NCBI GenBank assembly: GCA_024742485.1
Contig: JANSYK010000001.1
Coordinates: 124,001-188,000 of the forward strand
Direction of reading: 5' to 3'
DNA from: Alphaproteobacteria bacterium
GTDB taxonomy: Bacteria; Pseudomonadota; Alphaproteobacteria; Rhizobiales; Rhizobiaceae
Length of the DNA stretch: 64,000 nt
In this document: piece after piece, positions 8,684-18,055 of the stretch
How the letters are laid out: each line of letters starts with the position of its first letter
How positions within the stretch are numbered: position 1 is the first letter of the stretch
The notes under the pieces: generated by a model
The model's database searches: none
The model's input: only the letters and a program-made list of their open reading frames with translations
Told to the model about the DNA's origin: nothing
Program-made: the position numbers and the translations under genes

Positions 8684-9583
8684 ATGTTGAACGTGATCAA
8701 GAGTCCGCGGACGGAAACGGACCAGCGGGAGCAGGGCGACGGACTCAGCGCCGCCGACGTCACGGTCACCTATCGCAATGGCCACACAGCACTGTGGAAC
8801 GCGAGTTTTAAAATCCCCCGCGGAACGGTGACGGCACTGGTCGGGGTCAATGGTGCGGGCAAATCCACATTGTTCAAGGCCATTATGGGATTTGTCCCGG
8901 CGGCCCACGGCACAATTCGAATTCTTGGAATGACCGTACGCCAGGCCCTGCGGAAAAACCTGGTTGCCTATGTGCCGCAATCGGAGGAGGTTGATTGGTC
9001 TTTTCCGGTTCTGGTCGAGGATGTCGTCATGATGGGACGATATGGCCACATGGGCTTTTTGAGGCGCCCGAAACCGGCGGATCATGCAGCCGTTGACCAG
9101 GCTTTGCGCAGGGTCAACATGCAGGAGTACCGGCAGCGGCAAATCGGAGAGCTCTCAGGCGGCCAGCGCAAGCGGGTGTTCCTGGCGCGAGCCCTGGCTC
9201 AGGATGGACAGGTTATCCTGCTGGACGAGCCGTTCACCGGCGTCGACGTCAAAACGGAAGAACAGATCATCGTGTTGCTAAAGGAGCTGCGCGACGAGGG
9301 CCGTGTGATGCTGGTGTCCACCCACAATCTTGGGTCGGTGCCCGAATTCTGCGACCGGACCGTCGTGGTCAAGGGTACGGTGCTGGCCTATGGAGCCACT
9401 GAGACCACCTTCACCCGTGAGAATCTGGAACTCGCCTTTGGCGGAGTGCTACGGCATTTCACCATCAGCGATCAAACCCTTCACAAGGACGGTGATCAGC
9501 GCAAGGTGACTATTCTGACCGATGACGAGCGGCCCTTCGTTCAGTATGGCGATCAGGTTCAGACCACCGAGGACCGTGAGTGA
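8684..9583 (+). CDS. sitB: Manganese/iron ABC transporter, ATPase SitB
   Basis: 299 residues, cytoplasmic ATP-hydrolysing subunit of the SitABCD importer. Walker [10 protein letters not shown] (about residues 52-60), Q-loop in [15 protein letters not shown] signature [10 protein letters not shown], Walker [13 protein letters not shown] and H-loop VSTHNL all present. An N-terminal extension of about 24 hydrophilic residues and a C-terminal tail beyond the ABC domain resemble rhizobial SitB. The stop codon overlaps the sitC start, indicating translational coupling. Confidence 0.95.
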   Translation: MLNVIKSPRTETDQREQGDGLSAADVTVTYRNGHTALWNASFKIPRGTVTALVGVNGAGKSTLFKAIMGFVPAAHGTIRILGMTVRQALRKNLVAYVPQSEEVDWSFPVLVEDVVMMGRYGHMGFLRRPKPADHAAVDQALRRVNMQEYRQRQIGELSGGQRKRVFLARALAQDGQVILLDEPFTGVDVKTEEQIIVLLKELRDEGRVMLVSTHNLGSVPEFCDRTVVVKGTVLAYGATETTFTRENLELAFGGVLRHFTISDQTLHKDGDQRKVTILTDDERPFVQYGDQVQTTEDRE

Positions 9584-10497
9584 TGGGCATCCTGCTGGAG
9601 CCGTTCACCTATAGCTACATGACCAACGCCATGTGGGTATCGGCACTGGTGGGTGGTGTGTGCGCATTCCTCTCCGCCTATCTGATGCTCAAGGGGTGGT
9701 CTCTGATCGGCGATGCGCTGTCCCATTCTGTGGTTCCGGGCGTGGCCGGCGCCTATATCATTGGTTTGCCGTTCTCGCTTGGCGCCTTTATTGCCGGTGG
9801 CCTCGCGGCCGGCGCAATGCTGTTTCTTTCCGAACGCTCCGGCCTGAAAGTCGATGTGATCATCGGCCTGATCTTCACGTCTTTTTTCGGACTTGGCCTC
9901 TTTATCGTTTCCGTCAATCCCGTCTCCGTTTCGATCCAGACCATCACCATGGGCAATATTCTGGCCATCACGCCGGAAGACACATTGCAGCTTGCCATTA
10001 TCGGGTTCGTTTCTCTGACCATCCTGCTTGCCAAGTGGAAGGACCTGATGGTGACGTTCTTCGATGAAAATCATGCCCGTTCCATCGGCCTTCGACCGGA
10101 GTTGCTCAAAGCAGTCTTCTTCGTGTTGCTGTCGGCGTCGGTGGTTGCCGCCATGCAGACTGTCGGCGCCTTTCTGGTGATCGCAATGGTGGTGACACCG
10201 GGCGCGACGGCCTATCTGATGTGTGACCGATTTCCTCGGCTGATCGCAATGTCAGTCTGCATTGGTGCACTGACCAGCTTCACCGGAGCCTATGTAAGCT
10301 ATTTTCTGGACGGCGCGACAGGGGGCATCATTGTCACCCTGCAGACACTGATCTTCCTGGTCGCCTTTGTTTTTGCGCCGAAACACGGCCTGCTTGCGGC
10401 GCGGCGCAAGGCGGCAACGGCATTGCACCGGTCAAGAGCAGACATGGCTGCACTTCAGGAAACGGCACGCCCCGCCAGCCCCGGGGAGATCAATTGA
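9583..10497 (+). CDS. sitC: Manganese/iron ABC transporter, permease SitC
   Basis: 304 residues, ABC-3 family integral membrane subunit with about eight hydrophobic segments. LLEPFTYSYMTNAMW at the start and GDALSHSVVPGVAGAY near residue 45 are typical of this family. The ATG at 9583 overlaps the sitB stop by one base; a GTG one codon earlier is the alternative. Ends with a hydrophilic tail of about 40 residues, longer than in SitD. Pairs with SitD to form the heterodimeric channel. Confidence 0.94.
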   Translation: MGILLEPFTYSYMTNAMWVSALVGGVCAFLSAYLMLKGWSLIGDALSHSVVPGVAGAYIIGLPFSLGAFIAGGLAAGAMLFLSERSGLKVDVIIGLIFTSFFGLGLFIVSVNPVSVSIQTITMGNILAITPEDTLQLAIIGFVSLTILLAKWKDLMVTFFDENHARSIGLRPELLKAVFFVLLSASVVAAMQTVGAFLVIAMVVTPGATAYLMCDRFPRLIAMSVCIGALTSFTGAYVSYFLDGATGGIIVTLQTLIFLVAFVFAPKHGLLAARRKAATALHRSRADMAALQETARPASPGEIN

Positions 10498-11360
10498 TGG
10501 ATGCCGACACGCTGCTGCTGCCGTTCAGGTTCGGCTTCATGCAAAATGCTTTCCTGATCTGCATCATCGTATCAGTTCCGACAGCCCTTCTGTCCTGTTT
10601 TCTGGTGATGAAAGGCTGGGCCCTGATGGGCGACGCCGTCAGCCACGCCGTCCTGCCTGGAATCGTAATCGCCTACATATTCGGATTTCCATTGCTCATC
10701 GGGGCATTTGCCGCCGGCATGGTTTGTGCAATTGCGACAGGTTATCTGGCTGGAAACAGCCGGGTGAAACAGGACACGGTCATGGGTGTCGTTTTTTCCG
10801 GCATGTTCGGAATCGGGATCGTGCTCTATGTTTCGATCGACACCAATGCGCATCTGGACCACATCCTGTTTGGAAATATGCTGGGCGTCAATCGGGAAGA
10901 CCTCCTGACAGCTGGCAGCATTGCACTTGTTGTGAGCGGCGCACTGATCTTGAAGTGGAAAGATCTGGTCCTGCACAGCTTCGATGCGGCACAGGCGCAG
11001 GCCTCTGGACTGCCGGTCAATCTGCTGCATTATGGTCTCTTGGCGGCGTTGTCCCTGACGATCGTTGCCACTCTGTCGGCGGCCGGGCTCATCCTGGCAA
11101 TCGGCTTGCTGATCGCACCCGGTGCAATTGCCTTTCTACTGGTGCGCCGATTCAGCGCAATGCTCTGGGTTTCGGTGCTGGTGTGCATGGCCTGCATGCT
11201 TGCTGGAACCTATGCCAGCTTCTTTCTTGACAGCGCATCTGCGCCCACAATCGTATTGATTTTGACGGCGGTATTCATCGTGGCTTTCATCTGGCGCCAG
11301 ATTGTCACACGAAGAAACTCCCTGCGCCGTGTCGAAGCAGCAGACACTGCGGTCCAGTAG
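10497..11360 (+). CDS. sitD: Manganese/iron ABC transporter, permease SitD
   Basis: 287 residues, second ABC-3 permease, paralogous to SitC over its whole length (compare GDAVSHAVLPGIVIAY with GDALSHSVVPGVAGAY in SitC). About eight membrane segments. Its ATG shares one base with the sitC stop. Last gene of the sit operon; the next gene, hspQ, converges on it after 95 bases, where no strong terminator is apparent. Confidence 0.94.
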   Translation: MDADTLLLPFRFGFMQNAFLICIIVSVPTALLSCFLVMKGWALMGDAVSHAVLPGIVIAYIFGFPLLIGAFAAGMVCAIATGYLAGNSRVKQDTVMGVVFSGMFGIGIVLYVSIDTNAHLDHILFGNMLGVNREDLLTAGSIALVVSGALILKWKDLVLHSFDAAQAQASGLPVNLLHYGLLAALSLTIVATLSAAGLILAIGLLIAPGAIAFLLVRRFSAMLWVSVLVCMACMLAGTYASFFLDSASAPTIVLILTAVFIVAFIWRQIVTRRNSLRRVEAADTAVQ

Positions 11361-11455
11361 CGTAGTCGCGATTGATGCAACGCGATGCAGTGCAAACAAA
11401 AATTCGCCGGTAATCAGCAATGGGAATGACAGTGGCTCGATGGCGCAACCATCGC

Positions 11456-11788
11456 TCAGTGTCCGACGGGGCCCCGTAGCCGGTACATGCCGTCGTCGGG
11501 TCCATCAAACACTTCGAGAACCTGTGGATGCTGGACTGGCTGACCGCTGTCGTCCGGAACGAGGTTCTGTTCCGAGACATAGGCAATATAGTCCGTCTCT
11601 TCATTCTCCGCGAACAGGTGATAAAATGGCTGTTCCTTGTGCGGCCGCACTTCTTGTGGGATCGATTCGTACCATTCATCGGTGTTGCTGAATTCGGGAT
11701 CGACATCGAATATAACGCCGCGAAAAGGATAGATGCGGTGCTTCACCATCTGTCCGATCTGAAATTTCGCGGTGCGGCTAATGGCCAT
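11456..11788 (-). CDS. hspQ: Heat shock protein HspQ
   Basis: 110 residues, the whole HspQ/YccV domain: KFQIGQMVKHRIYPFRGVIFDVDPEF at the start and QPFYHLFAEN, YVSEQNLVPD further on. HspQ is known in enterobacteria as a small protein that binds hemimethylated DNA and acts as a specificity enhancer of the Lon protease. AAGGAG lies ten bases before the ATG. Upstream on the minus strand, ATTGAAA (11850-11856) and CATCCA (11826-11831) loosely resemble a heat-shock sigma-32 promoter of alphaproteobacteria; this is a weak, unproven match. Confidence 0.92.
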   Translation of the reverse strand: MAISRTAKFQIGQMVKHRIYPFRGVIFDVDPEFSNTDEWYESIPQEVRPHKEQPFYHLFAENEETDYIAYVSEQNLVPDDSGQPVQHPQVLEVFDGPDDGMYRLRGPVGH

Positions 11789-11977
11789 TGGTCAGTGTCT
11801 CCTTGAACCAGAAACTGGTGGATGGTGGATGAAAAATCAATGTCAAACGTTTCAATCCGGAAAAAAAGACACATACAAGTGAACGTCAGGCCGATCCACC
11901 GGAACGTTGGACCGGGGCACGGCCGACGGCAATCGCAGATAGTACTCAGTCTGTTTCGCAGTGATTGGTGACGTCAA

Positions 11978-12946
11978 ATGGCCGAGATATCGGGACTCAT
12001 TCTTCCGCTCTTCGGCCTGATTTTTCTTGGCTACCTGACGGCCCGTATAGCCCGTCAGCCCGTTGAGGCGCTGGGTTGGTTGAACATATTCGTGGTCTAC
12101 CTGGCACTTCCCGCACTGTTTTTCAAACTTTTGTCGAGAACCCCGATCGAACAGTTGACTCGGCTCGACTTCATACTCGCCAATCTGGCATCAACCTACG
12201 GGATATTTGTCGCCGTTTTTGCGATATCCTACATTATCCGTCGGGCGACCGTGGCCGACAGCACAATCCACTCCCTGGCTGGCTCCTATGGCAATATCGG
12301 CTATATGGGCCCGAGCCTTGCCATTCTTGCATTTGGTGAAGAAGCGGCCATTCCGGTTGCGCTGATATTCTGCTTTGAAAATGCGCTGCACTTTTCCGTT
12401 GCGCCATTCCTGATGGCGATCGGTGGTGATGAAAAACGGAAAATTGGCGCGCTGGTCATCCAGGTCGCCCGCAGCATCCTGTTTCATCCCTTCATACTAG
12501 CGACCATCGCCGGAGTTGCTGCCGCGTGGATCAATCTGCCGATACCGAACGCGCCATCGCGGCTGATCGATTATCTGGCTCAGGCCGCGGCCCCTTGCGC
12601 CCTGTTTGCCATGGGTGTCACCCTTGCACTTCGCCCCCTCCGGCGAATGCCGGTTGAGTTGAGCTATATCGTGCCGGCGAAGCTCATTCTTCATCCGTTG
12701 CTGATGTATGTGGTTCTCAGTGCGGTCGGTGATTTTGACCCTGTCTGGGTTTACACCGCCATCCTCCTGGCTGCTCTGCCTACGGCAACAAACGTCTTTG
12801 TGATGGCACAACATTATGGCTGTTGGGTTGAGAGGGCATCGGCGACAATCCTGGTCACAACCGGGCTATCCGTTGTGACGGTCACATTGCTGCTCTACGC
12901 GATCTCCAATGGTGTTTTGCCGGCTGACCTTTATACCGGTTCGTGA
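11978..12946 (+). CDS. AEC-family (auxin efflux carrier-like) transporter
   Basis: 322 residues, about ten membrane helices split into two halves, typical of the AEC superfamily. Characteristic stretches: LILPLFGLIFLGYLTAR at the start, WLNIFVVYLALPALFF near residue 33, GSYGNIGYMGPSLAI near 105 and the C-terminal ALPTATNVFVMAQHY. Such carriers export or exchange organic acids or malonate-like compounds; the substrate cannot be read from sequence. Divergent from hspQ, and its last 16 bases overlap the end of the convergent ubiH-like gene. Confidence 0.88.
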   Translation: MAEISGLILPLFGLIFLGYLTARIARQPVEALGWLNIFVVYLALPALFFKLLSRTPIEQLTRLDFILANLASTYGIFVAVFAISYIIRRATVADSTIHSLAGSYGNIGYMGPSLAILAFGEEAAIPVALIFCFENALHFSVAPFLMAIGGDEKRKIGALVIQVARSILFHPFILATIAGVAAAWINLPIPNAPSRLIDYLAQAAAPCALFAMGVTLALRPLRRMPVELSYIVPAKLILHPLLMYVVLSAVGDFDPVWVYTAILLAALPTATNVFVMAQHYGCWVERASATILVTTGLSVVTVTLLLYAISNGVLPADLYTGS

Positions 12947-14127
12947 CGGCGGCCCATCCGGCGAAATCCGGATCCAGGACTAATACCCTCGCGCATTGCC
13001 AGTTGCCGCAATGGCGCGACACGGGACAGAAGGGACAATCCACCGGTGCGCGCCAGTTGAACAGGAAGGAATCCGTTCAACAACGAGCGATTGAGCAAAT
13101 CGACGCCGAACGTCCTTGATGTGACATCGCTTCTTCTGAGGCGATTGTATTGACTGGCAATCCGGTCTGGATCGATCTGACCACCCATCGATCGAATGAC
13201 ATCAACAAAGTCCACCACATCTCTCAAGCCGAGATTGAGACCCTGGGCGCCGATTGGCGGGAAGACATGCCCGGCTTCGCCGATGAGCATGAAGCGCCCC
13301 TTTGCAAAGGCGGTAGCGATCATGCCGCTGAACGGGAAGGACTGCACAGTGCTGTCGATCGTGATCTTTCCGAGAACGGAGTCCATGCGGGATTCGACCG
13401 CGAGCGCCAGTGCATCGGACGGCAATTGGGCCATCGCCACCGCCCGCGCCGGTTTCATGGCCCACACAAGGCTTGATCGGTTTCCGGGAAGTGGAACCTG
13501 TGTAAAGGGTCCGTCTTCCGTGTGAAACTCGTTGGACGTGTCGGCATGGCCATATTCGTGGGACAGGTTCATGACGAGCGCTGTCTGTTGGTATTTCCAG
13601 TCCCTGACACCGACACCGGCCGTCCGGCGTATCAGCGAATTGCGGCCGTCCGCACCCGCCACAATCAGCGCATTGACCCGCTGCCCTCCGGCAAGCAGCA
13701 GCGTCGCGGCGCTGGAACCATCTTCGACAGCCTCAACCTGCTCATCGAAACAGTCAATGTTTTCCTGTCCGGCCAGCACGTCATGAAGGGCATCAAGCAG
13801 TGGCGCGTTTGGAATATTGTAACCGAATGCCTCAAGACCGAGTTCGCTGGACTGGAAGCTGACCGTAGGCGCGCGCAGCAGCCGTTTGGTTCCGTCAATG
13901 ATGCGCATCGTTCGTAAAGGTGCCGCCGCGTCACGAACATGCAACCAGACCTGGAGCCTCTCCAGCAATTCGATCGACGGCATCATCAGGGCGGTGGTTC
14001 TGCCATCGGGTACGCCGCTTTTTGGCGCGATGATCGCAGTCTTGTGTCCGGCATCGGCCGCGGCCAGGGCAGCACACATTCCGGCCAGACCACCGCCGAC
14101 AACCGCCACGTCGTAGAGCTTCGCCAT
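12931..14127 (-). CDS. UbiH/UbiF/COQ6-family FAD-dependent monooxygenase (ubiquinone biosynthesis)
   Basis: 398 residues. N-terminal FAD-binding Rossmann motif VVGGGLAGMCAALAAADAG, the middle ADGRNSLIRRTAGVG (DG motif) and LIGEAGHVFPPIGAQGLNLGLRD, corresponding to the GD motif of class A flavoprotein hydroxylases, with Glu in place of the more usual Asp. Members hydroxylate the benzoquinone ring of ubiquinone precursors. The ATG at 14127 is preferred because the family starts just before the Rossmann motif; a frame extension to 14175 (ATG) adds 16 residues and cannot be excluded. Which ring position it acts on is not determinable here. Confidence 0.88.
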   Translation of the reverse strand: MAKLYDVAVVGGGLAGMCAALAAADAGHKTAIIAPKSGVPDGRTTALMMPSIELLERLQVWLHVRDAAAPLRTMRIIDGTKRLLRAPTVSFQSSELGLEAFGYNIPNAPLLDALHDVLAGQENIDCFDEQVEAVEDGSSAATLLLAGGQRVNALIVAGADGRNSLIRRTAGVGVRDWKYQQTALVMNLSHEYGHADTSNEFHTEDGPFTQVPLPGNRSSLVWAMKPARAVAMAQLPSDALALAVESRMDSVLGKITIDSTVQSFPFSGMIATAFAKGRFMLIGEAGHVFPPIGAQGLNLGLRDVVDFVDVIRSMGGQIDPDRIASQYNRLRRSDVTSRTFGVDLLNRSLLNGFLPVQLARTGGLSLLSRVAPLRQLAMREGISPGSGFRRMGRRHEPV

Positions 14128-14445
14128 AACCACAACCCGTCCTTCACCCTCGAGGAGATACTCATCTGATTTCATACAACCGTTTCACCGATAACGACAG
14201 ATGCTGTAATGACGCAACTTATCTCTTGCCTGCTCGGGGTGTTTGGGTAACTATTGCTGCGCTGCACAATAGACTGATCGCACACTGTCATCCTGTTGCT
14301 GGTGTCCGGTGTACCTTCAGGAGCGGGAGACGCAATTATGCGCCAATTCTTTGAAGCTCTTTATCGGCGTTGGTAGTTTCTGAATGTATTGGACTGCGCC
14401 TAGGATCATGATGGAACGAGCCGCAAGATGCGGCGGGAGGGAATA
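14128..14445. other. Intergenic region upstream of the BMP-type ABC operon
   Basis: About 318 bases between divergent genes. It holds one notable element, a 12-codon ORF at 14338-14376 described separately. No clear operator or riboswitch fold was recognised. Confidence 0.5.
14338..14376 (+). CDS. Possible 12-codon leader ORF
   Basis: ATG at 14338 preceded by GGGAGA seven bases upstream, encoding MRQFFEALYRRW and ending TAG. The ribosome site is stronger than that of most genes nearby, and the ORF sits about 70 bases before the transporter ATPase start, the position of a leader peptide. It is rich in aromatic and Arg residues. It could also be chance; nothing beyond position and ribosome site supports it. 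Confidence 0.3.
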   Translation: MRQFFEALYRRW

Positions 14446-16020
14446 GTGTCTCATCACGATACCGGCGATGAAAGTTGCCTGCTCGAGGTCCGCGGGCTGA
14501 CCAAGATGTTTGGTGAGCTGCGCGCCAATGACGGAATCGACCTGGAGATCAGGTCCAGTGAAATCCATGCCCTTCTGGGCGAAAACGGCGCTGGCAAATC
14601 GACGCTTGTCAAAATGCTCTTCGGCTCGTTGGAGCCGACTGCCGGACAGATATTCTGGAAGGGAAAGTCCGTCCAGATCACCAGCCCTGGCCAGGCGCGG
14701 GCCCTTGGTATCGGTATGGTGTTTCAGCACTTCTCTCTATTCGAAGCCCTGACAGTCGCCGAGAACATTGCGCTCTCGATGGATCAGGACGTCACGATCG
14801 AGGGAATTTCGGAACGCGCCGCGGTCTTGTCTCACGAATATGGATTGCCGCTTGATCCCAACGCCCACGTCGCCGACCTTTCGGTCGGCGAACGGCAGAG
14901 GATCGAAATCGTCCGGACACTGCTGCAAAACCCGGAACTGATCATCCTTGATGAGCCGACCTCCGTTCTGACTCCACAGGAAGCCGATAAACTATTCGAA
15001 ACACTGGAGAAAATTCGTTCAGAGGGTCGTTCTGTCCTCTATATCAGCCACCGGCTGGAGGAAGTTCAGCGTATCTGTGACAGGGCGACGGTTCTGCGCC
15101 ACGGCAAGCTGACCGGCGATTGCGACCCGAGGGCCGAAACGCCTGCTTCACTGGCGCGCATGATGGTCGGTTCGGACGTCAAGTCCGTCTCGAATACAGG
15201 TGGCAAGATCGGTGAAAAAATCCTGCTTGAAGCGAACGATCTTTCAGCGCCCGCACGGACCCCTTTCGCAGTCGCTCTGGAAAACATCAACCTTTCGGTG
15301 CGCCAGGGTGAGATCATCGGCATTGCCGGAGTGGCAGGAAACGGTCAAAGTGAATTGTTCGATGTCCTGTCAGGTGAAGAACGCATTGCCCGGGATGACG
15401 GGGTCAAGATCAACGGCACGCCCGTCGGCCGCATGGGAATTTCGGCGCGCCGGTTGCTAGGCGCCGGATTCGTCCCCGAAGAGCGGCATGGGCATGCCGC
15501 TGTCTCTGAAATGACCCTGTCGGACAATATGGTTCTTGCCCGGCACAGGTCGGACGCAAGCGCGTTCCTGTCCGGCGGCCCCCTGAAAGTCATCCGACAC
15601 GGAGCAGTTCTCCAGGCCTCCAAACGAATCATCGAGGAAATGGATGTCAGGAAGTCCGGTGAGGACCCCGAAGCCTCATCACTGTCCGGCGGAAATTTGC
15701 AGAAATTCATTGTCGGTCGCGAACTGGATCGCCAGCCGACGGTACTGGTTGTCAATCAACCCACCTGGGGCGTTGATGCCGGTGCGGCCAGCCGTATCCG
15801 ACAGGCGTTGATTGATTTGGCGGAGCAGGGATCTGCGGTCGTCGTCATCAGTCAGGACCTTGATGAAATCTTCGAAGTTGCGACCAGCATCGCCGTGATC
15901 AATGAGGGCGCGTTGTCGGCCGCCGAACCGGCGACCGACATGACTCTGGAGAGAATCGGACTGTTGATGGGTGGCATCCACGGTGAGGAACCTGCCAGGG
16001 AGGAAGCCCATGCGCATTGA
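14446..16020 (+). CDS. BMP-type (nucleoside/sugar) ABC transporter, double ATPase subunit
   Basis: 524 residues with two ABC domains in tandem, as in RbsA/MglA and YufO/NupA-type ATPases. First domain: Walker [13 protein letters not shown], signature LSVGERQRIEI, Walker B LIILDEPTSVLTP. Second domain: degenerate Walker A VAGNGQSELFD, signature LSGGNLQKFIVGREL and NQPTWGVDAGA in the Walker B region; such asymmetry is normal for this group. A GTG start at 14446 follows GGGAGGG closely and is preferred to the ATG at 14428. First structural gene of a four-gene operon with two permeases and a BMP-family binding protein, a set usually importing purine nucleosides. Confidence 0.93.
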   Translation: MSHHDTGDESCLLEVRGLTKMFGELRANDGIDLEIRSSEIHALLGENGAGKSTLVKMLFGSLEPTAGQIFWKGKSVQITSPGQARALGIGMVFQHFSLFEALTVAENIALSMDQDVTIEGISERAAVLSHEYGLPLDPNAHVADLSVGERQRIEIVRTLLQNPELIILDEPTSVLTPQEADKLFETLEKIRSEGRSVLYISHRLEEVQRICDRATVLRHGKLTGDCDPRAETPASLARMMVGSDVKSVSNTGGKIGEKILLEANDLSAPARTPFAVALENINLSVRQGEIIGIAGVAGNGQSELFDVLSGEERIARDDGVKINGTPVGRMGISARRLLGAGFVPEERHGHAAVSEMTLSDNMVLARHRSDASAFLSGGPLKVIRHGAVLQASKRIIEEMDVRKSGEDPEASSLSGGNLQKFIVGRELDRQPTVLVVNQPTWGVDAGAASRIRQALIDLAEQGSAVVVISQDLDEIFEVATSIAVINEGALSAAEPATDMTLERIGLLMGGIHGEEPAREEAHAH

Positions 16021-17104
16021 ACTGGAACGCCGCCCGGCACATTCGGCCCTGTTTTCGGCCCTGTCGCCATTCATCGCCCTCGGCCTTACGGTGATTGCCG
16101 GTGCGATCATATTCACGATCATGGGCAAGAATCCCGTAGCCGCACTCTACAGCTTCTTTATCGAACCGTTGACCGAGGTCTGGTCACTGCACGAGCTGGC
16201 GATCAAGGCGGCACCCTTGATCCTCATTGCCGTCGGACTTTCGGTCTGTTTTCGATCCAACAACTGGAACATCGGTGCCGAAGGTCAGTTTGTGATCGGC
16301 GCCATTTCGGGCTCGATCATTCCGATCGTCTTTTATGAGTGGCATTCGGTTCTTGTCCTGCCGTTGATGATCGTCATGGGCATGGCCGGCGGCGCGCTTT
16401 ATGCAGCGATACCGGCTCTGTTGAAAACCCGGTTCAATACGAACGAGATATTGTCCAGTCTGATGCTGGTCTATGTCGCACAACTGTTTCTGGACTGGCT
16501 GGTTCGCGGCCCCTGGCGCAATCCGGAGGGTTTCAATTTCCCGGAAACCAGGGATTTCAATGCCAGTGCCATTTTGCCGGAAATACTCCCGGCCTCCGGA
16601 CGCGCCAATTTCGGGTTCGTTTTCGCCATTATTGCGACCCTTCTAACCTGGTTCATGATGCGGCACATGCTCAAGGGCTTCGAGGTCTCGGTGCTCGGGC
16701 AGTCGGCTCGGGCAGGGCGCTTTGCCGGATTCTCTGCCAACAGAATGGTTTTCTTCGCCTTCCTGTTTTCAGGTGCGTTGGCAGGATTGGCCGGAATTTC
16801 GGAAGTGTCTGGCGCGATCAATGAGCTGCAACCGGTGATCTCACCCGGCTACGGGTTCACCGCCATCATCGTTGCCTTTCTCGGACGTCTGAATCCGCTG
16901 GGCATATTCGCTGCCGGATTGATCCTTGCGTTGACTTACCTGGGAGGTGAAGCCGCGCAGATTTCAATCGGACTTCCGGACAAGATCGCAAGGGTTTTCC
17001 AAGGCATGCTTCTGTTTTTCGTCCTGGCTTGCGACACGCTGATCCACTACCGGGTTCGCATCAAAAGCGCCGTCCACGCCAACGCAGCCGGGGAGGGTGC
17101 ATAA
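16010..17104 (+). CDS. BMP-type ABC transporter permease 1
   Basis: 364 residues, about nine membrane segments, branched-chain/ribose-type permease fold as found with BMP binding proteins (NupB/YufP-like). Contains NNWNIGAEGQFVIGAISGS, the family's recognisable early motif, and LPDKIARVFQGMLLFFVLACD near the end. ATG 16010 lies behind AGGGAGGAAG and overlaps the ATPase stop by 11 bases, so translation is coupled. Inner-membrane half of the translocation channel. Confidence 0.92.
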   Translation: MRIELERRPAHSALFSALSPFIALGLTVIAGAIIFTIMGKNPVAALYSFFIEPLTEVWSLHELAIKAAPLILIAVGLSVCFRSNNWNIGAEGQFVIGAISGSIIPIVFYEWHSVLVLPLMIVMGMAGGALYAAIPALLKTRFNTNEILSSLMLVYVAQLFLDWLVRGPWRNPEGFNFPETRDFNASAILPEILPASGRANFGFVFAIIATLLTWFMMRHMLKGFEVSVLGQSARAGRFAGFSANRMVFFAFLFSGALAGLAGISEVSGAINELQPVISPGYGFTAIIVAFLGRLNPLGIFAAGLILALTYLGGEAAQISIGLPDKIARVFQGMLLFFVLACDTLIHYRVRIKSAVHANAAGEGA

Positions 17105-18025
17105 ATGGAGCTCACGGAAGCCATTCTCTTTACGATCACGACGGCAGCCACACCGCTGCTGCTGGCAGCGATCGGTGAACTGGTTGTCGAACGGTCGGGG
17201 GTTCTCAACCTCGGCGTTGAAGGCATGATCGTCATGGGTGCCGTTGTCGCCTTTGTCGCGACGGAATTGAGCGGCTCTGTTTATCTGGGCGCCTTTTCCG
17301 GGGTTCTTGCCGGCTGCGCATTGGCCCTCCTGTTCGCATTCATGACACTGACACTCGTCACCAATCAGGTCGCGACGGGATTGGCATTGACCATTCTTGG
17401 GCTTGGTGTATCGGGAATGATCGGCGAGAATTTCGTCGGTCAGCCCGGTATCAAGATGGATACCATTACCATCCCGGTCCTGTCGTCCATCCCATTGATC
17501 GGAAAGCTGCTATTCGACCAGGATCTGATATTTTACATATCCATTTTCTCGGTGTTCGGAGTCAGCTGGTTTCTGTTTCGCACCCGGGCAGGACTCAAAC
17601 TGCGCGCCATCGGTGACAGCCACGGCTCGGCCCATGCCCTCGGCATCACAGTCATCAGAACCCGCTATCTGGCTGTTCTGTTCGGCGGCGCCTGTGCCGG
17701 ATTGGCCGGTGCGCAATTGTCACTGGTCTACACCCCACAATGGGTGGAAAACATGTCGGCCGGGCGCGGCTGGATCGCCCTGGCTCTTGTCGTATTTGCA
17801 AGTTGGCGCCCTTTACGTGTTCTGGCTGGCGCCTATCTCTTTGGAGCTGTAACCATTGGTCAGCTGCATGCCCAGGCGCTGGGATTTGGAATTCCGTCAC
17901 AGTTCCTCTCGGCGCTCCCTTACCTGGCAACGATCGTCGTACTTGTCATCATTTCGCGCAACAAGCGCCTGACATTGATGAATACCCCGGCCTCCCTTGG
18001 TCAGTCGTTCGTGCCGGACCGTTAA
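17105..18025 (+). CDS. BMP-type ABC transporter permease 2
   Basis: 306 residues, eight or nine hydrophobic helices. ERSGVLNLGVEGMIVMGAVV (residues about 29-48) is diagnostic of the second permease of nucleoside-type BMP importers (NupC/YufQ-like). It starts directly after the previous gene's TAA at 17102-17104 with no spacer. Heterodimerises with permease 1. Downstream follows the binding-protein gene. Confidence 0.92.
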   Translation: MELTEAILFTITTAATPLLLAAIGELVVERSGVLNLGVEGMIVMGAVVAFVATELSGSVYLGAFSGVLAGCALALLFAFMTLTLVTNQVATGLALTILGLGVSGMIGENFVGQPGIKMDTITIPVLSSIPLIGKLLFDQDLIFYISIFSVFGVSWFLFRTRAGLKLRAIGDSHGSAHALGITVIRTRYLAVLFGGACAGLAGAQLSLVYTPQWVENMSAGRGWIALALVVFASWRPLRVLAGAYLFGAVTIGQLHAQALGFGIPSQFLSALPYLATIVVLVIISRNKRLTLMNTPASLGQSFVPDR

Positions 18026-18055
18026 TCGAAACCAAAAACAATTGAGGTGTACACT

